The notes under the pieces were generated by a model. It did no database searches, was not told the origin of the DNA, and was given only the letters and a program-made list of their open reading frames with translations. From Nocardia rosealba (GTDB lineage Bacteria > Actinomycetota > Actinomycetes > Mycobacteriales > Mycobacteriaceae): DNA of 64,000 nt. Where the stretch lies: the NCBI RefSeq assembly GCF_020216065.1, contig NZ_JAIWNA010000006.1, positions 248,001-312,000 of the forward strand. The letters are read 5' to 3'. Position 1 is the stretch's first letter, and each line of letters starts with the position of its first letter. The translations under genes were made by a program, and so were the position numbers. Below, piece after piece: positions 44,953 to 53,800 of the stretch.

Positions 44953-45981
44953 TCACAGTGACGTTTCAGGGCTGGCTTGCTCCATCAGCGCCACAATGCG
45001 CTCGAGATCTTCGACGGAACCGAACTCGACAACGATCTTGCCCTTGCGCTTGCCGAGGCTCACCGTCACGCGGGTGTCGTAGGAACCCGATAGGCGTTCG
45101 GCGACTTCCTGTAGACCCGGCATGTGGATCGGCTTGCGCTTCGGCGCCGGGGGAGCGACCTCCGACGGATTGCGGTTGGCCAGCGTCACCGCTTCCTCGG
45201 TGGAGCGCACCGACAAACCTTCGGCGACAATCCGTTCCGCCAGCGCCTCCTGCGCCTCGGCGCCCGCGTCCAAACCGAGCAGCGCGCGGGCATGGCCGGC
45301 CGACAGCACACCGGCGGCCACCCGACGCTGCACCGGAATCGGGAGCTTCAGCAGCCGGATCATGTTCGTCACCACCGGACGCGAGCGGCCGATACGTGAG
45401 GCCAGTTCCTCGTGGGTGACATCGAACTCTTCGAGCAGCTGCTGATACGCCGCCGCCTCTTCGAGGGGATTCAGCTGCACGCGATGGATGTTCTCCAGCA
45501 GCGCGTCGCGCAGCATCGAGCTGTCCGCGGTATCGCGGATGATGGCCGGGATCGTAGCCAGGCCCGCTTCTTGGCATGCGCGCCACCGACGCTCGCCCAT
45601 GACCAACTGGAACTTGTCGACACCCGGCTCGAGCCGACGCACCACGATCGGCTGCATCAACCCGAATTCACGGATCGAGTGCACCAGCTCGGCGAGCGCC
45701 TCTTCCTCGAACACCGAGCGCGGCTGCTTCGGGTTCGGTTCGATCTGATCCGCGGGGATCTCTCGGTACACCGCGTCGCCGGGGGAGACCAGATCCTCCT
45801 CCGGCTCTGCGGGCTCGGCATCGGGAACGCGATGCAGGAACGCCTCGGCCGGTTGCGGGCCGATCGGGTTGATGCCGATCACGCTCGCCGCGGAACTGCT
45901 GAGCCCGGGCGCCACGGCGGGCCCCGTCGGGATCAACGCCGCCAACCCGCGACCGAGACCGCCCTTTTTCGCCTGACTCAT
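44953..45981 (-). CDS. parB: Chromosome-partitioning protein ParB
   Basis: CTP-dependent DNA clamp that loads at parS, 342 residues. N-terminal ParA-interacting tail (KKGGLGRGLAALIP), CTP/N-domain with GERRWRA and ENIHRVQLNPLEEA, helix-turn-helix region (THEELASRIGRSRPVVTNMI), and C-terminal dimer domain (GKRKGKIVVEFGSVEDLERI). Lies 37 bp after parA. Five parS-like sites in this window are its expected targets. Confidence 0.97.
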   Translation of the reverse strand: MSQAKKGGLGRGLAALIPTGPAVAPGLSSSAASVIGINPIGPQPAEAFLHRVPDAEPAEPEEDLVSPGDAVYREIPADQIEPNPKQPRSVFEEEALAELVHSIREFGLMQPIVVRRLEPGVDKFQLVMGERRWRACQEAGLATIPAIIRDTADSSMLRDALLENIHRVQLNPLEEAAAYQQLLEEFDVTHEELASRIGRSRPVVTNMIRLLKLPIPVQRRVAAGVLSAGHARALLGLDAGAEAQEALAERIVAEGLSVRSTEEAVTLANRNPSEVAPPAPKRKPIHMPGLQEVAERLSGSYDTRVTVSLGKRKGKIVVEFGSVEDLERIVALMEQASPETSL

Positions 45982-46018
45982 CGGCTACCGATCCCTTCCT
46001 CGTTCCAACACACCAGCA

Positions 46019-47014
46019 CTACGACGCGCCCTGGACAACCTGGGCGCGCCCGGCGAGCTCACGCCCGGCGTCCATGTAGCTCATCGCGCCACGGGAGCCT
46101 GGATCATAATCGAGCACGGTCATCCCGTAGCCCGGCGCCTCCGAGACCTTCACGCTGCGCGGGATCATCGACTTGAGCACCACGTCGCCGAAGTGATTGC
46201 GCACTTCCTCCGCGACCTGGTCGGCCAGCTTGGTGCGGCCGTCGTACATGGTGAGCAGCACCGTCGACACGTGCAGCTCCGGGTTGAGGTGCGATTGCAC
46301 CAGCCCGATATTGCGCAGCAACTGGCCGACGCCCTCCAGCGCGTAGTACTCGCACTGGATCGGGATCAGCACCTCCTTGGCCGCGACGAGCGCGTTGACG
46401 GTGAGCAGACCGAGCGAGGGCGGGCAGTCGATCAACACGTAGTCGATGTCGTATCCGGCGACGGCGGCGTCGCGAATCGCGGTCTTCAACCGACCTTCGC
46501 GCGCGACCATCGAGACCAGTTCGATCTCCGCACCGGCGAGGTCGATCGTGGCGGGAACGCACAACAGACGTTCGCTGTGCGGGCTCTGCTGAATGGCGTC
46601 GGTCACCGACACCTCACCGATCAGCAGCTCGTAACTGGATGGCACACCGGAGTGGTGGGCGACGCCCAGCGCCGTACTCGCATTGCCCTGCGGGTCTAGA
46701 TCGACGACGAGGACGGTCATCCCCTGATGCGCCAGTGCGGCGGCAAGATTCACCGTCGTTGTCGTTTTGCCTACGCCACCCTTCTGGTTGGCGATGGTGA
46801 TGATCCGTTGCTCGCGGGGTTTCGGCACAGTGACCTTTCCTGGATGCAGAATCTGGCTGGCGCGTTGCGCTTCCGCCGCGATCGGGGTCTCGGCGGGGGA
46901 GATGTGCCCGAAAGGAGTATTCCCGAACGTCTCCGCGTCGAAGCTGCTGGAGTCCAGCATCCCCGGGACCCGCGACGTTGTTTCCCGTGAAACATTCGCC
47001 GGACCGCTCGACAT
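46019..47014 (-). CDS. parA: Chromosome-partitioning ATPase ParA
   Basis: Walker-type ATPase of 331 residues that moves ParB-bound origins. The deviant Walker A is KGGVGKTTTTVNLA; Walker B is seen in DYVLIDCPPSLG. A 65-residue N-terminal tail precedes the ATPase. Residues VSRET in that tail are encoded by a parS-like sequence (46979-46994). ATG at 47014 has AGGAG seven bases upstream. Confidence 0.97.
   Translation of the reverse strand: MSSGPANVSRETTSRVPGMLDSSSFDAETFGNTPFGHISPAETPIAAEAQRASQILHPGKVTVPKPREQRIITIANQKGGVGKTTTTVNLAAALAHQGMTVLVVDLDPQGNASTALGVAHHSGVPSSYELLIGEVSVTDAIQQSPHSERLLCVPATIDLAGAEIELVSMVAREGRLKTAIRDAAVAGYDIDYVLIDCPPSLGLLTVNALVAAKEVLIPIQCEYYALEGVGQLLRNIGLVQSHLNPELHVSTVLLTMYDGRTKLADQVAEEVRNHFGDVVLKSMIPRSVKVSEAPGYGMTVLDYDPGSRGAMSYMDAGRELAGRAQVVQGAS
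46979..46994. promoter_or_regulatory. parS-like site within the 5' end of parA
   Basis: TGTTTCCCGTGAAACA, one mismatch from TGTTTCACGTGAAACA. It lies inside parA codons for residues 7-12. Confidence 0.85.
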
Positions 47015-47239
47015 AGATTGCTCCTAACCCGAGAACTTCAGATCACGTATCCCCGACGAACGTCGGCGCCGTGTCATCACAAACAAACTGCGTCGGTGGA
47101 GAACTCGAAATTCGAGGAGATGGACTCACTCGCGCCGACCCTCAATAGCTTGCCAGCACCGGGACAGTTAGGAAAGCTGAATCGCGGCACGCCGCACGGG
47201 ACACGCACAACGCGGCACAGAATTCACTTCACCGACGCT

Positions 47240-47255
47240 TGTTTCACGGGAAACA
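47240..47255. promoter_or_regulatory. parS-like site
   Basis: TGTTTCACGGGAAACA; its reverse complement equals the site in parA exactly. One mismatch from consensus. Confidence 0.85.
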
Positions 47256-47266
47256 ACGCGCGATCG

Positions 47267-47282
47267 CGTTCCACGTGAAACA
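47267..47282. promoter_or_regulatory. parS-like site
   Basis: CGTTCCACGTGAAACA, differing from TGTTNCACGTGAAACA only at the first base. Its start is 27 bp from the start of the neighbouring site. Confidence 0.85.
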
Positions 47283-47520
47283 CCGCACGAGTCATTGGCC
47301 GTCGCCCCCACCGGATTCCGCGCTGGAGCCGGTTCCGCTGACGATCAGCCATCACGACGGTCGAGGCATGGCCGTAGTCTGCTACTCCTGCGCCCACCTC
47401 TTGCCATCCCAGTCGCTATGGCGAAATTCGACCTGAATCAGGTGCACCCAACCACCCTCGGCCTATTTCGTCACGGTACGAAACTCGGTGAGTGGCATTC
47501 GAAAGCGAGGAAGTGGCGAT

Positions 47521-48267
47521 TCAGGAGTTGTTGCGCTTTCTCATCTTCTTTTCCGCGCCAGCGGCTTTACGTCCGCCGCGACGGTTCGGGCGTTCGGCCC
47601 GGGGGAGGAGTTCGGCGCTGATGACGAGGGTCGGGATTTCGACAATCCCGGCGCCGCAGCCGACGACGCGAAGATCGGTCGCGCCGTCGCGAATCAGTTC
47701 GGCACCGTCACGCTCGAGTTCCTCAGCGGCGCTGGTTCCTTTGAGCGCGAGCATGCGTCCGTGGTCGCGGAGGAGGGGAAGCGACCAGTGCGCCAGTTTG
47801 GCGAGCGGGGCGACTGCTCGGGAGGTGACGACATCCGCACCACCGGCTTCCTTGATGACGCCCGACTGTTCGGCACGCCCGCGCACGACGGTGACATCGA
47901 GCCCGGCGTCCTCGATGAACTCGCTCAGGAACACCGTGCGGCGCAGCAGCGGCTCCACGAGCGTGATACGAAGGTCCGGCCGCGCGATGGCCAACGGGAT
48001 GCCCGGCAGTCCGGCGCCGCTGCCGACATCGACCACGGACGCGCCTTCGTCGATCAGTTCACCGACCACCGCGCAATTGAGGATGTGCCGCTCCCAGAGC
48101 CGGGGGACTTCGCGCGGACCGATGAGCCCGCGCTCCACGCCTGCGGTGGCGAGCGCCGCGCAGTAGCGGCGGGCGAGGTCCAGGCGGTCACCGAACAGCC
48201 GGGCTGCGGCAGCGGGCGGTTCCAGTTCGGCGGACAGCGCACCCAGTTCTCGTTCCACGTGAAACAT
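47521..48267 (-). CDS. rsmG: 16S rRNA (guanine-527 N7) methyltransferase
   Basis: Methylates G527 in the 530 loop of 16S rRNA; loss gives low-level streptomycin resistance in many bacteria. 248 residues. The SAM site is VVDVGSGAGLPGIPLAIARP, with VTSRAVAPLAKL downstream. Basic C-terminal tail (RRGGRKAAGAEKKMRKRNNS). The first codons (MFHVERE) are encoded by a parS-like site. Confidence 0.95.
   Translation of the reverse strand: MFHVERELGALSAELEPPAAAARLFGDRLDLARRYCAALATAGVERGLIGPREVPRLWERHILNCAVVGELIDEGASVVDVGSGAGLPGIPLAIARPDLRITLVEPLLRRTVFLSEFIEDAGLDVTVVRGRAEQSGVIKEAGGADVVTSRAVAPLAKLAHWSLPLLRDHGRMLALKGTSAAEELERDGAELIRDGATDLRVVGCGAGIVEIPTLVISAELLPRAERPNRRGGRKAAGAEKKMRKRNNS
48251..48266. promoter_or_regulatory. 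parS-like site overlapping the rsmG start
   Basis: CGTTCCACGTGAAACA, identical to the site at 47267-47282. It covers the first six codons of rsmG apart from the A of the ATG. Confidence 0.85.
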
Positions 48268-48299
48268 CCTTCTCCAGTGGTGGTGATCGGGGCATGAAT

Positions 48300-48328
48300 A
48301 AGGCCCCCGGTCCGGGACCGGAGGCCTT
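48300..48328 (-). terminator. Hairpin between jag and rsmG
   Basis: AAGGCC (48300-48305) pairs with GGCCTT (48323-48328), with inner GGTCC/GGACC. It lies between the jag stop and the rsmG start on the minus strand. Confidence 0.7.
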
Positions 48329-48360
48329 ACTACTTCCTGCGTGGTCGCGGCGGTGTGAGC

Positions 48361-48894
48361 CTACTCCGGCACAACCACCACATGACGATTCGGCTCGACA
48401 CCTTCGCTCTCGCTCGCCACGCCGTCGATGTCGGCAACGGCGTCGTGCACGATCTTGCGTTCGAACGGTGTCATCGCCGACAGCGCCTCGGGCTTGCCCG
48501 ACTCGAGCACCCGCTTGGCGGCGGCCACACCCAGCTCGCTCAGATCGGCACGGCGCTGGGCGCGCCAGCCGGCCACGTCGAGCATCAGGCGGCTACGGAC
48601 GCCGGTCGCCTGCTGCACGGCCAGGCGGGTGAGTTCCTGAAGCGCGTCGAGAACTTCACCATTGCGGCCGACGAGCTTGGTCAGGTCGCGGCCGCCGTCG
48701 ATGCTCACGACCGCACGGTCGCCCTCTACGTCGAGGTCGATGTCGCCGTCGAAGTCGAGCACGTCCAGCAGCTGCTCGAGGTAGTCGCCCGCGATCTCGC
48801 CCTCTTCGATCAACGCCTCCTCGGCGTCGTTCACGACGTCCACAGTCGTCGACACGGTGGCGTCCCCTCCGTCGGTCTGGGTCTCAACAGTCAT
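48361..48894 (-). CDS. jag: Jag/KhpB RNA-binding protein (KH + R3H)
   Basis: 177-residue protein. Acidic N-terminus, KH domain with the GxxG loop in VGRNGEVLDALQELTRLAVQ, and an R3H domain (MTPFERKIVHDA). Partner of YidC and YidD genes in most bacteria; it binds RNA and affects envelope growth in Gram-positives. Starts 26 bp after the yidC stop. Confidence 0.93.
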   Translation of the reverse strand: MTVETQTDGGDATVSTTVDVVNDAEEALIEEGEIAGDYLEQLLDVLDFDGDIDLDVEGDRAVVSIDGGRDLTKLVGRNGEVLDALQELTRLAVQQATGVRSRLMLDVAGWRAQRRADLSELGVAAAKRVLESGKPEALSAMTPFERKIVHDAVADIDGVASESEGVEPNRHVVVVPE

Positions 48895-48920
48895 TGGATT
48901 TCCCTCTATCCGGTCGCGTC

Positions 48921-49994
48921 TCAGCGCTTACGCTTCTGGTTCGCGCGGCCACGGTTTCCCGGCCGCTGCTGCCCGCCGGGCTTACGCTTGCCGCCCTGCT
49001 TGGCCGACTGCTTCGGGGTGCCGTTGCTCGCCGCGGTGCCGTTCGCCGAGGGCGACTCGTCGGCGGGCGCGTCCTGCTTCTTGCGGACGTCGACCGGCTT
49101 GGCACCGGGCTTGGGCGCGTTCTGCGCCCGCAGCTCGAGCTTCTTCTGCTTCTTGGCCTCTTCTTCCTTCTCCATCCGGCCGAACACCAGGTGCTGCTGT
49201 CCGTAGGTCCAGATGTTGTTGGCCACCCAGTAGAGCAGGATGCCGATCATCAGGAAGGGGCCACCGACCATCACGCCGAGCGGGAAGACCCACAGCGACA
49301 GCTTGTTCATGATGGCGGCCTGCGGGTTGGCTGCGGCCTCAGGGGTCTGGCGAGCGACGGAAGCGCGAGCGTTGAAGTGGGTCGCCACGCCGGCGATCAC
49401 CATCAGCGGGACGGCGACGAGCGCGATGCTCATCCGGGTCGGCGTGCCGCCCCAGTCCGCGAATGCCTGCAGCTCACTCACCGGCGCGGTGATGAATGCC
49501 GCGATCGGGGCGCCGAAGATACGGGCGCTCAGGAACGACTGGACGTCGGTGGCGCTGAAGATGTAGTTGCCGATGTTGGCGTTTTCCTCGGCGGTCAAAC
49601 CGAGCTGACCCCAGCCGTGACCGGTCCGGTTGAACGAGCGGAGCACATGGAACAGACCGAGGAACACCGGCACCTGCACCAGCACCGGCAGACAGCCCAT
49701 GAGCGGGTTGAAGCCGTGTTCCTTCTGCAGCTTCTGCATCTCCCGCGCCATGGTCTCGCGGTCGTTCTTGTACTTCTTCTGCAGCTCCTTGATCTGGGGC
49801 TGCAGCTCCTGCATCTGCCGCGTGGTGCGGACCTGCTTCACGAACGGCTTGTACAACACCAGCCGGAGGGTGAAGACCAGGAACACCACGGCGAGGCTCC
49901 AGGTGAGCCCGCTGTCGGGGCCGAACACGAAGCCGAAGGCTTTGTGCCAGAACCATAGGATGGCGGATACCGGCCAGTAGATGATGTCGAGCAC
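48921..49994 (-). CDS. yidC: Membrane protein insertase YidC
   Basis: Inserts and folds membrane proteins with or without SecYEG. 357 residues, five or six membrane segments. Conserved parts include LRLVLYKPFVKQ, the coiled-coil loop QIKELQKKYKNDRETMAREM, and NPLMGCLPVLVQVPVFLGLF. The C-terminal 80 residues are Lys/Arg-rich and end GNRGRANQKRKR, suited to ribosome contact. Four bp downstream of yidD. Confidence 0.96.
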   Translation of the reverse strand: MLDIIYWPVSAILWFWHKAFGFVFGPDSGLTWSLAVVFLVFTLRLVLYKPFVKQVRTTRQMQELQPQIKELQKKYKNDRETMAREMQKLQKEHGFNPLMGCLPVLVQVPVFLGLFHVLRSFNRTGHGWGQLGLTAEENANIGNYIFSATDVQSFLSARIFGAPIAAFITAPVSELQAFADWGGTPTRMSIALVAVPLMVIAGVATHFNARASVARQTPEAAANPQAAIMNKLSLWVFPLGVMVGGPFLMIGILLYWVANNIWTYGQQHLVFGRMEKEEEAKKQKKLELRAQNAPKPGAKPVDVRKKQDAPADESPSANGTAASNGTPKQSAKQGGKRKPGGQQRPGNRGRANQKRKR

Positions 49995-49998
49995 GGCT

Positions 49999-50298
49999 CT
50001 AGGTACTCCCGTCGTTCGTATCGCCGATCAGCGCGGGCGATGACTTGGTGAAAGCATTCGACCCGCGCTCCGGCACGGGATCCCACCCCCCAGGGTGCCA
50101 GGGCGCGCATTTGGCCAGGCGAACGACCGTCAGTACCGATCCGACGACCAGCCCGCGGGTCCGCAGGGCGGTCACCGCGTACTCGCTGCACGTGGGGGTG
50201 AAGCGGCAGATCGGCATCCGGGTGGGGGAGACATAAGTGCGGTAGAGCTCGATCAGGAAGATCAGCGCGTTCGCGGGTAACCGAGCGAGCGTGCGCAT
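49999..50298 (-). CDS. yidD: Membrane protein insertion efficiency factor YidD
   Basis: 99-residue amphipathic protein. Hallmarks RMPICRFTPTCSEYA and HPGGWDPV are intact. The ATG at 50298 overlaps the rnpA stop (TGATG); a GTG one codon earlier is possible. Supports YidC-dependent insertion. Confidence 0.94.
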   Translation of the reverse strand: MRTLARLPANALIFLIELYRTYVSPTRMPICRFTPTCSEYAVTALRTRGLVVGSVLTVVRLAKCAPWHPGGWDPVPERGSNAFTKSSPALIGDTNDGST

Positions 50299-50714
50299 CA
50301 CCGTTCACCGGCCGAGGTGCGACCGAGCGCGGCCGCCGGAACCCGGTGCAAGCCGAGCTTGCGGAGTCCGGCGCGCAGCTGGCGCAGCAACTCGGCGGAG
50401 TCGGCGGTAGCCGCACCGGGCAGGGCCCGGATCACGACATCGGTATCGGCGGGCAGGTCATCGATCACCTGGGCGCACATATGACGCAGGCGGCGGGCCA
50501 CCCGGTGGCGAACCACCGCGTTACCCACCGCCTTGCTGACAATCAGCCCGAACCGAGGACCGCCTACGCGGACCAGGGAATCGCCGTCGGCGACATCGTC
50601 GTACGTATGCGTGAACGCGTGTACGACGAGATCTCGCCTCCCGATTCGCTGACCGCGGCGCACCGTGCGGGAGAAATCAGCACGGTGGTGCAACCGATAC
50701 GGCTCAGGCAACAC
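50298..50714 (-). CDS. rnpA: Ribonuclease P protein component
   Basis: Protein subunit of RNase P, which trims tRNA 5' ends. 138 residues. N-terminal LPEPYRLHHRADFSRTVRRG, and the RNR-type motif in GNAVVRHRVARRLRHM. GTG start at 50714, 22 bp after rpmH; same operon. Confidence 0.95.
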   Translation of the reverse strand: MLPEPYRLHHRADFSRTVRRGQRIGRRDLVVHAFTHTYDDVADGDSLVRVGGPRFGLIVSKAVGNAVVRHRVARRLRHMCAQVIDDLPADTDVVIRALPGAATADSAELLRQLRAGLRKLGLHRVPAAALGRTSAGER

Positions 50715-50736
50715 CCGAGCGTCCGACTACGCGCGA

Positions 50737-50880
50737 TCAGGCAGTCAGTTCGGAGCGGCCCTTACGGCGACGCGCCGAAACGATGGCGCGGCCCGCACGG
50801 GTCCGCATCCGGAGGCGGAAGCCGTGCACGCGCGCCCGACGACGGTTGTTCGGCTGGAACGTCCGCTTGCCCTTGGCCAC
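50737..50880 (-). CDS. rpmH: Ribosomal protein bL34
   Basis: 47-residue, very basic 50S protein. Starts AKGKRTFQPNNRRRARVHGF and ends ARRRKGRSELTA. GTG at 50880 with GAGGAG eight bases upstream. First gene of rpmH-rnpA-yidD-yidC-jag-rsmG, divergent from dnaA. Confidence 0.96.
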   Translation of the reverse strand: MAKGKRTFQPNNRRRARVHGFRLRMRTRAGRAIVSARRRKGRSELTA

Positions 50881-51025
50881 GGTCAACACTCCTCGAGTTG
50901 GTGGGCACCGGTGAGGTACCCGAAGTTTTCGGTGATTCGGATTCTGCGCTGCGGACCGCGGTCTACGCACAGAGTGCCTTGGCGATCAGCGTGCAGCGCA
51001 CAGCCGCCACCGCGCCAAGGGGTGA

Positions 51026-51080
51026 CTGTATGAGGGTACTGATCGCCCCATACAGGGTCAAATTCGGCCCACATGGGGCG
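51026..51080. promoter_or_regulatory. Two mutually exclusive hairpins upstream of rpmH/dnaA
   Basis: CTGTATG(A)GGG (51026-51036) pairs with CCCCATACAG (51046-51055). The same middle segment CGCCCCAT (51044-51051) can instead pair with ATGGGGCG (51073-51080). An attenuator-like switch is possible; which transcript carries it is unknown. Confidence 0.45.
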
Positions 51081-51349
51081 AAACGGTCGGCAAACGTCCG
51101 GGCCGGACAGGGTCGGGACGAGTACCGGCATTCAGATTACCCGCTGGTCGTGTCCGACGGTCGGCGAGCCGACCTGCGGCGACACGCCCGGGCGTCACTG
51201 ACGCGGACAGCAACTTTTCGTGAGTTCCTCCACACCTCTGGCGTCGCGGGCGCCTTGCGGCTAGCCTCTGTAGCCGGGGGATTGCTGAAGAACCGCAGGT
51301 CCAGCTCCTTTCACTGCCACACGCTGGCAGAATTCCTCTATCCCCAGGT

Positions 51350-51378
51350 TTGTCCACATCTGTGGATAATTGTGTGGA
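51350..51378. promoter_or_regulatory. DnaA-box cluster upstream of dnaA
   Basis: TTGTCCACA (51350-51358, perfect), TGTGGATAA (51361-51369, perfect on the other strand) and TTGTGTGGA (51370-51378, weak). Suggests DnaA autoregulation. Confidence 0.75.
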
Positions 51379-51565
51379 AAGACGGCCGGAGTGGCATATT
51401 CGTAGGGCCGACGGTGCCCTCGCCAAGTCCGATCCCGGGACCGCACGGCGTTCGAACCGGCTTCGGTTGTTCGCTTCGATCACGCCGATCGCACCTGGTC
51501 ACAGGTGCTGCGCTGGCGTGCTCGGCGGCCGTTGGCCCAACAAACCGGTCCGGGGAGGACGCTGC

Positions 51566-53749
51566 ATGGACGACGAGCAGAACGTGCTGGCCACAGTGTG
51601 GCCGGAGGTGGTCGCCGAACTCACCACCGGCTCGGCCGACGGCGCCATTCCCGCGGTGAGCCGGGCCCAGCAGGCGTGGTTGAAGCTGGTGAAACCGCTC
51701 ACCGTCGCCCAGGGTTTCGCGTTGCTGTCCGTTCCGTCGTCGCTGGCACAGGAAGCGATCGAGCGCGATCTGCGCGAGCCGATCCTGCGTTCGCTCGGGC
51801 GCAGACTCGGGCCACAGGTGGAAGGACTCGGTGTGCGCATCGCCGCGCCGAGCCCGGCCGCGGGGGAGCGCACGGGCAGTTCGCCCCGGCACGCCAGGAT
51901 GACGAGCCGTCCGGAGCGTCCGCGTGAGCAAGTTCGTCCGCCCGCCGGCTACCCCGGCCCCGATTTCAGCGTGCCCGACTATCCCCAGCGCGGTGACTAC
52001 GGCCGACCGCGTTACGGCGCCGACGACTACAACGGCAACTCCGGCGAGTACGGCAACGACTACCAGCAGCAGGCCCCCGAGTATCAGCAGGCTCCCGACT
52101 ACCAGCGCGATGGTGAGTACGGCAGCAGCTTCGGCGGCCGCGAGTTCCCGGCGCAGGCCGGTGAGTACGGCGAGCGCACCGAATACGCCGGGCCGCGCGA
52201 GTACCCGGCCGAGCCGGAGTACCAGCCGCAAGGCGACTACCAGCAGCAACCGGAGTACCAGCAGGCTCCCGAGTACGCCAAGCCCCAGGAGTACAAGGCA
52301 GGCGAGTACAGCGGTGAGGATTTCCCCGGCGCCGATTTCGAGCCGACGGCTGTCTACCCCGTTCCCGATTTCAACGGCGAGTTCGCCGGCCGCCCGGACT
52401 TCCGTGGTGCCCGTCCCGAACAGCGCGCCCCCGAACCGCCCCAGGACAGGCGCGAGCAGGGATCGTCGCGGCGCGATCATTCCGGGCAGGAAACCCTGTT
52501 CGGCACCGATCCGCCCGCACGTGCGCCGCGACGGCCGCAACCGCAGGAGGAGCCGGCCGCCGCGCGTGTCGAGGAGACACCGGCCGATACCGCGCCGGAG
52601 CCGCCGCGGCCGGGGACCCCGGGCGCTCAACCGGTCGACGACGAGCCGGTGGTCGACGCGCGCAACAACTGGCCGACCTATTTCAGCAAGTCGCCCGAGG
52701 CGCCGCCGCAGTCGTCGTCCTCGGCCAGCCTGAACGCGAAGTACACCTTCGAGACGTTCGTGATCGGCGCGTCGAACCGGTTCGCCCATGCCGCCGCGGT
52801 GGCCATCGCGGAGGCGCCTGCCCGGGCCTACAACCCGCTGTTCGTCTGGGGCGCTTCGGGTTTGGGCAAGACGCACCTGTTGCACGCGGCCGGTCACTAC
52901 GCGCAGCGGCTGTTCCCCGGCATGCGGGTGAAGTACGTGTCGACCGAAGAATTCACCAACGACTTCATCAACAGCCTGCGCGACGACCGCAAGGTGGCGT
53001 TCAAGCGCCGCTACCGCGAGACCGACATCCTGCTGGTCGACGACATCCAGTTCATCGAGGGTAAGGAAGGCATCCAGGAGGAGTTCTTCCACACCTTCAA
53101 CACCCTGCACAACGCGAACAAGCAGATCGTGGTGTCCTCGGATCGTCCGCCCAAGCAGCTGGCCACCCTCGAGGAGCGGCTGCGGACCAGGTTCGAGTGG
53201 GGCCTGATCACCGATGTGCAGCCGCCCGAACTCGAGACCCGCATCGCCATCCTGCGCAAGAAGGCCAGGATGGACCGGCTCGACGTGCCGCACGACGTGC
53301 TGGAACTGATCGCGAGCCGGGTGGAGCGCAATATCCGCGAACTGGAGGGCGCGCTGATCCGGGTGACGGCCTTCGCCTCGCTCAACGGTCAGCCGCTCGA
53401 CCTGTCGCTGGCCGAGGTGGTGCTGCGCGACCTGATGCCCGACACCGCCGCCCTCGAGATCAACGCGGCCACGATCATGGCGGTCACCGCCGAGTACTTC
53501 AACACGACGTTGGAGGAGCTCACCGGGCCGGGTAAGGCGCGTCCGCTGGCGCAGGCGCGCCAGATCGCGATGTACCTGTGCCGTGAGCTGACCGATCTGT
53601 CGCTGCCCAAGATCGGGCAGGCGTTCGGCCGCGACCACACGACGGTCATGTACGCGGAGAAGAAGGTGCGCAAGGAGATGACCGAACGGCGTCGCGTGTA
53701 CGACCAGGTCCAAGAACTCACAGCCCGAATCAAACAGCGCTCCCGCTGA
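51566..53749 (+). CDS. dnaA: Chromosomal replication initiator DnaA with very long domain II
   Basis: Opens oriC. 727 residues; M. tuberculosis DnaA has about 507. Domain I (1 to about 95), then a disordered domain II of roughly 280 residues including a stretch (about 127-278) with twenty tyrosines in short [12 protein letters not shown]-like repeats. The AAA+ core starts [20 protein letters not shown] with Walker [11 protein letters not shown] (about 429) and Walker [10 protein letters not shown]. Domain IV has the box-binding [20 protein letters not shown]. The ATG at 51566 has GGGAGG eight bases upstream. Confidence 0.97.
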
Positions 53750-53765
53750 TTTCATCCCCAACCCC

Positions 53766-53800
53766 GAACACCGCCCTGAGCTGGGGCGGTGTTCTTTTTT
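53766..53800 (+). terminator. Rho-independent terminator after dnaA
   Basis: Eleven-bp stem GAACACCGCCC/GGGCGGTGTTC with 7-nt loop, then six T. It isolates dnaA transcription from oriC. Confidence 0.95.

Larger units (their letters stand above)
47015..47520. other. Intergenic region rsmG/parA with two parS sites and parAB promoter
   Basis: 506 bp without a supported gene. Two parS-like sites lie at 47240-47255 and 47267-47282. The parAB promoter must be here, reading leftward. No hairpin terminator for rsmG was recognised. Confidence 0.7.
50881..51565. other. rpmH-dnaA divergent intergenic region
   Basis: 685 bp with no convincing gene. It holds overlapping, mutually exclusive hairpins at 51026-51080 and a DnaA-box cluster at 51350-51378. 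Promoters for rpmH (minus) and dnaA (plus) are expected here. Confidence 0.7.

Noticed and set aside
44952..44962. GTCACAGTGAC palindrome at the parB stop
   Set aside because: Mostly encodes the end of parB and is too short to stand out; no second copy nearby.
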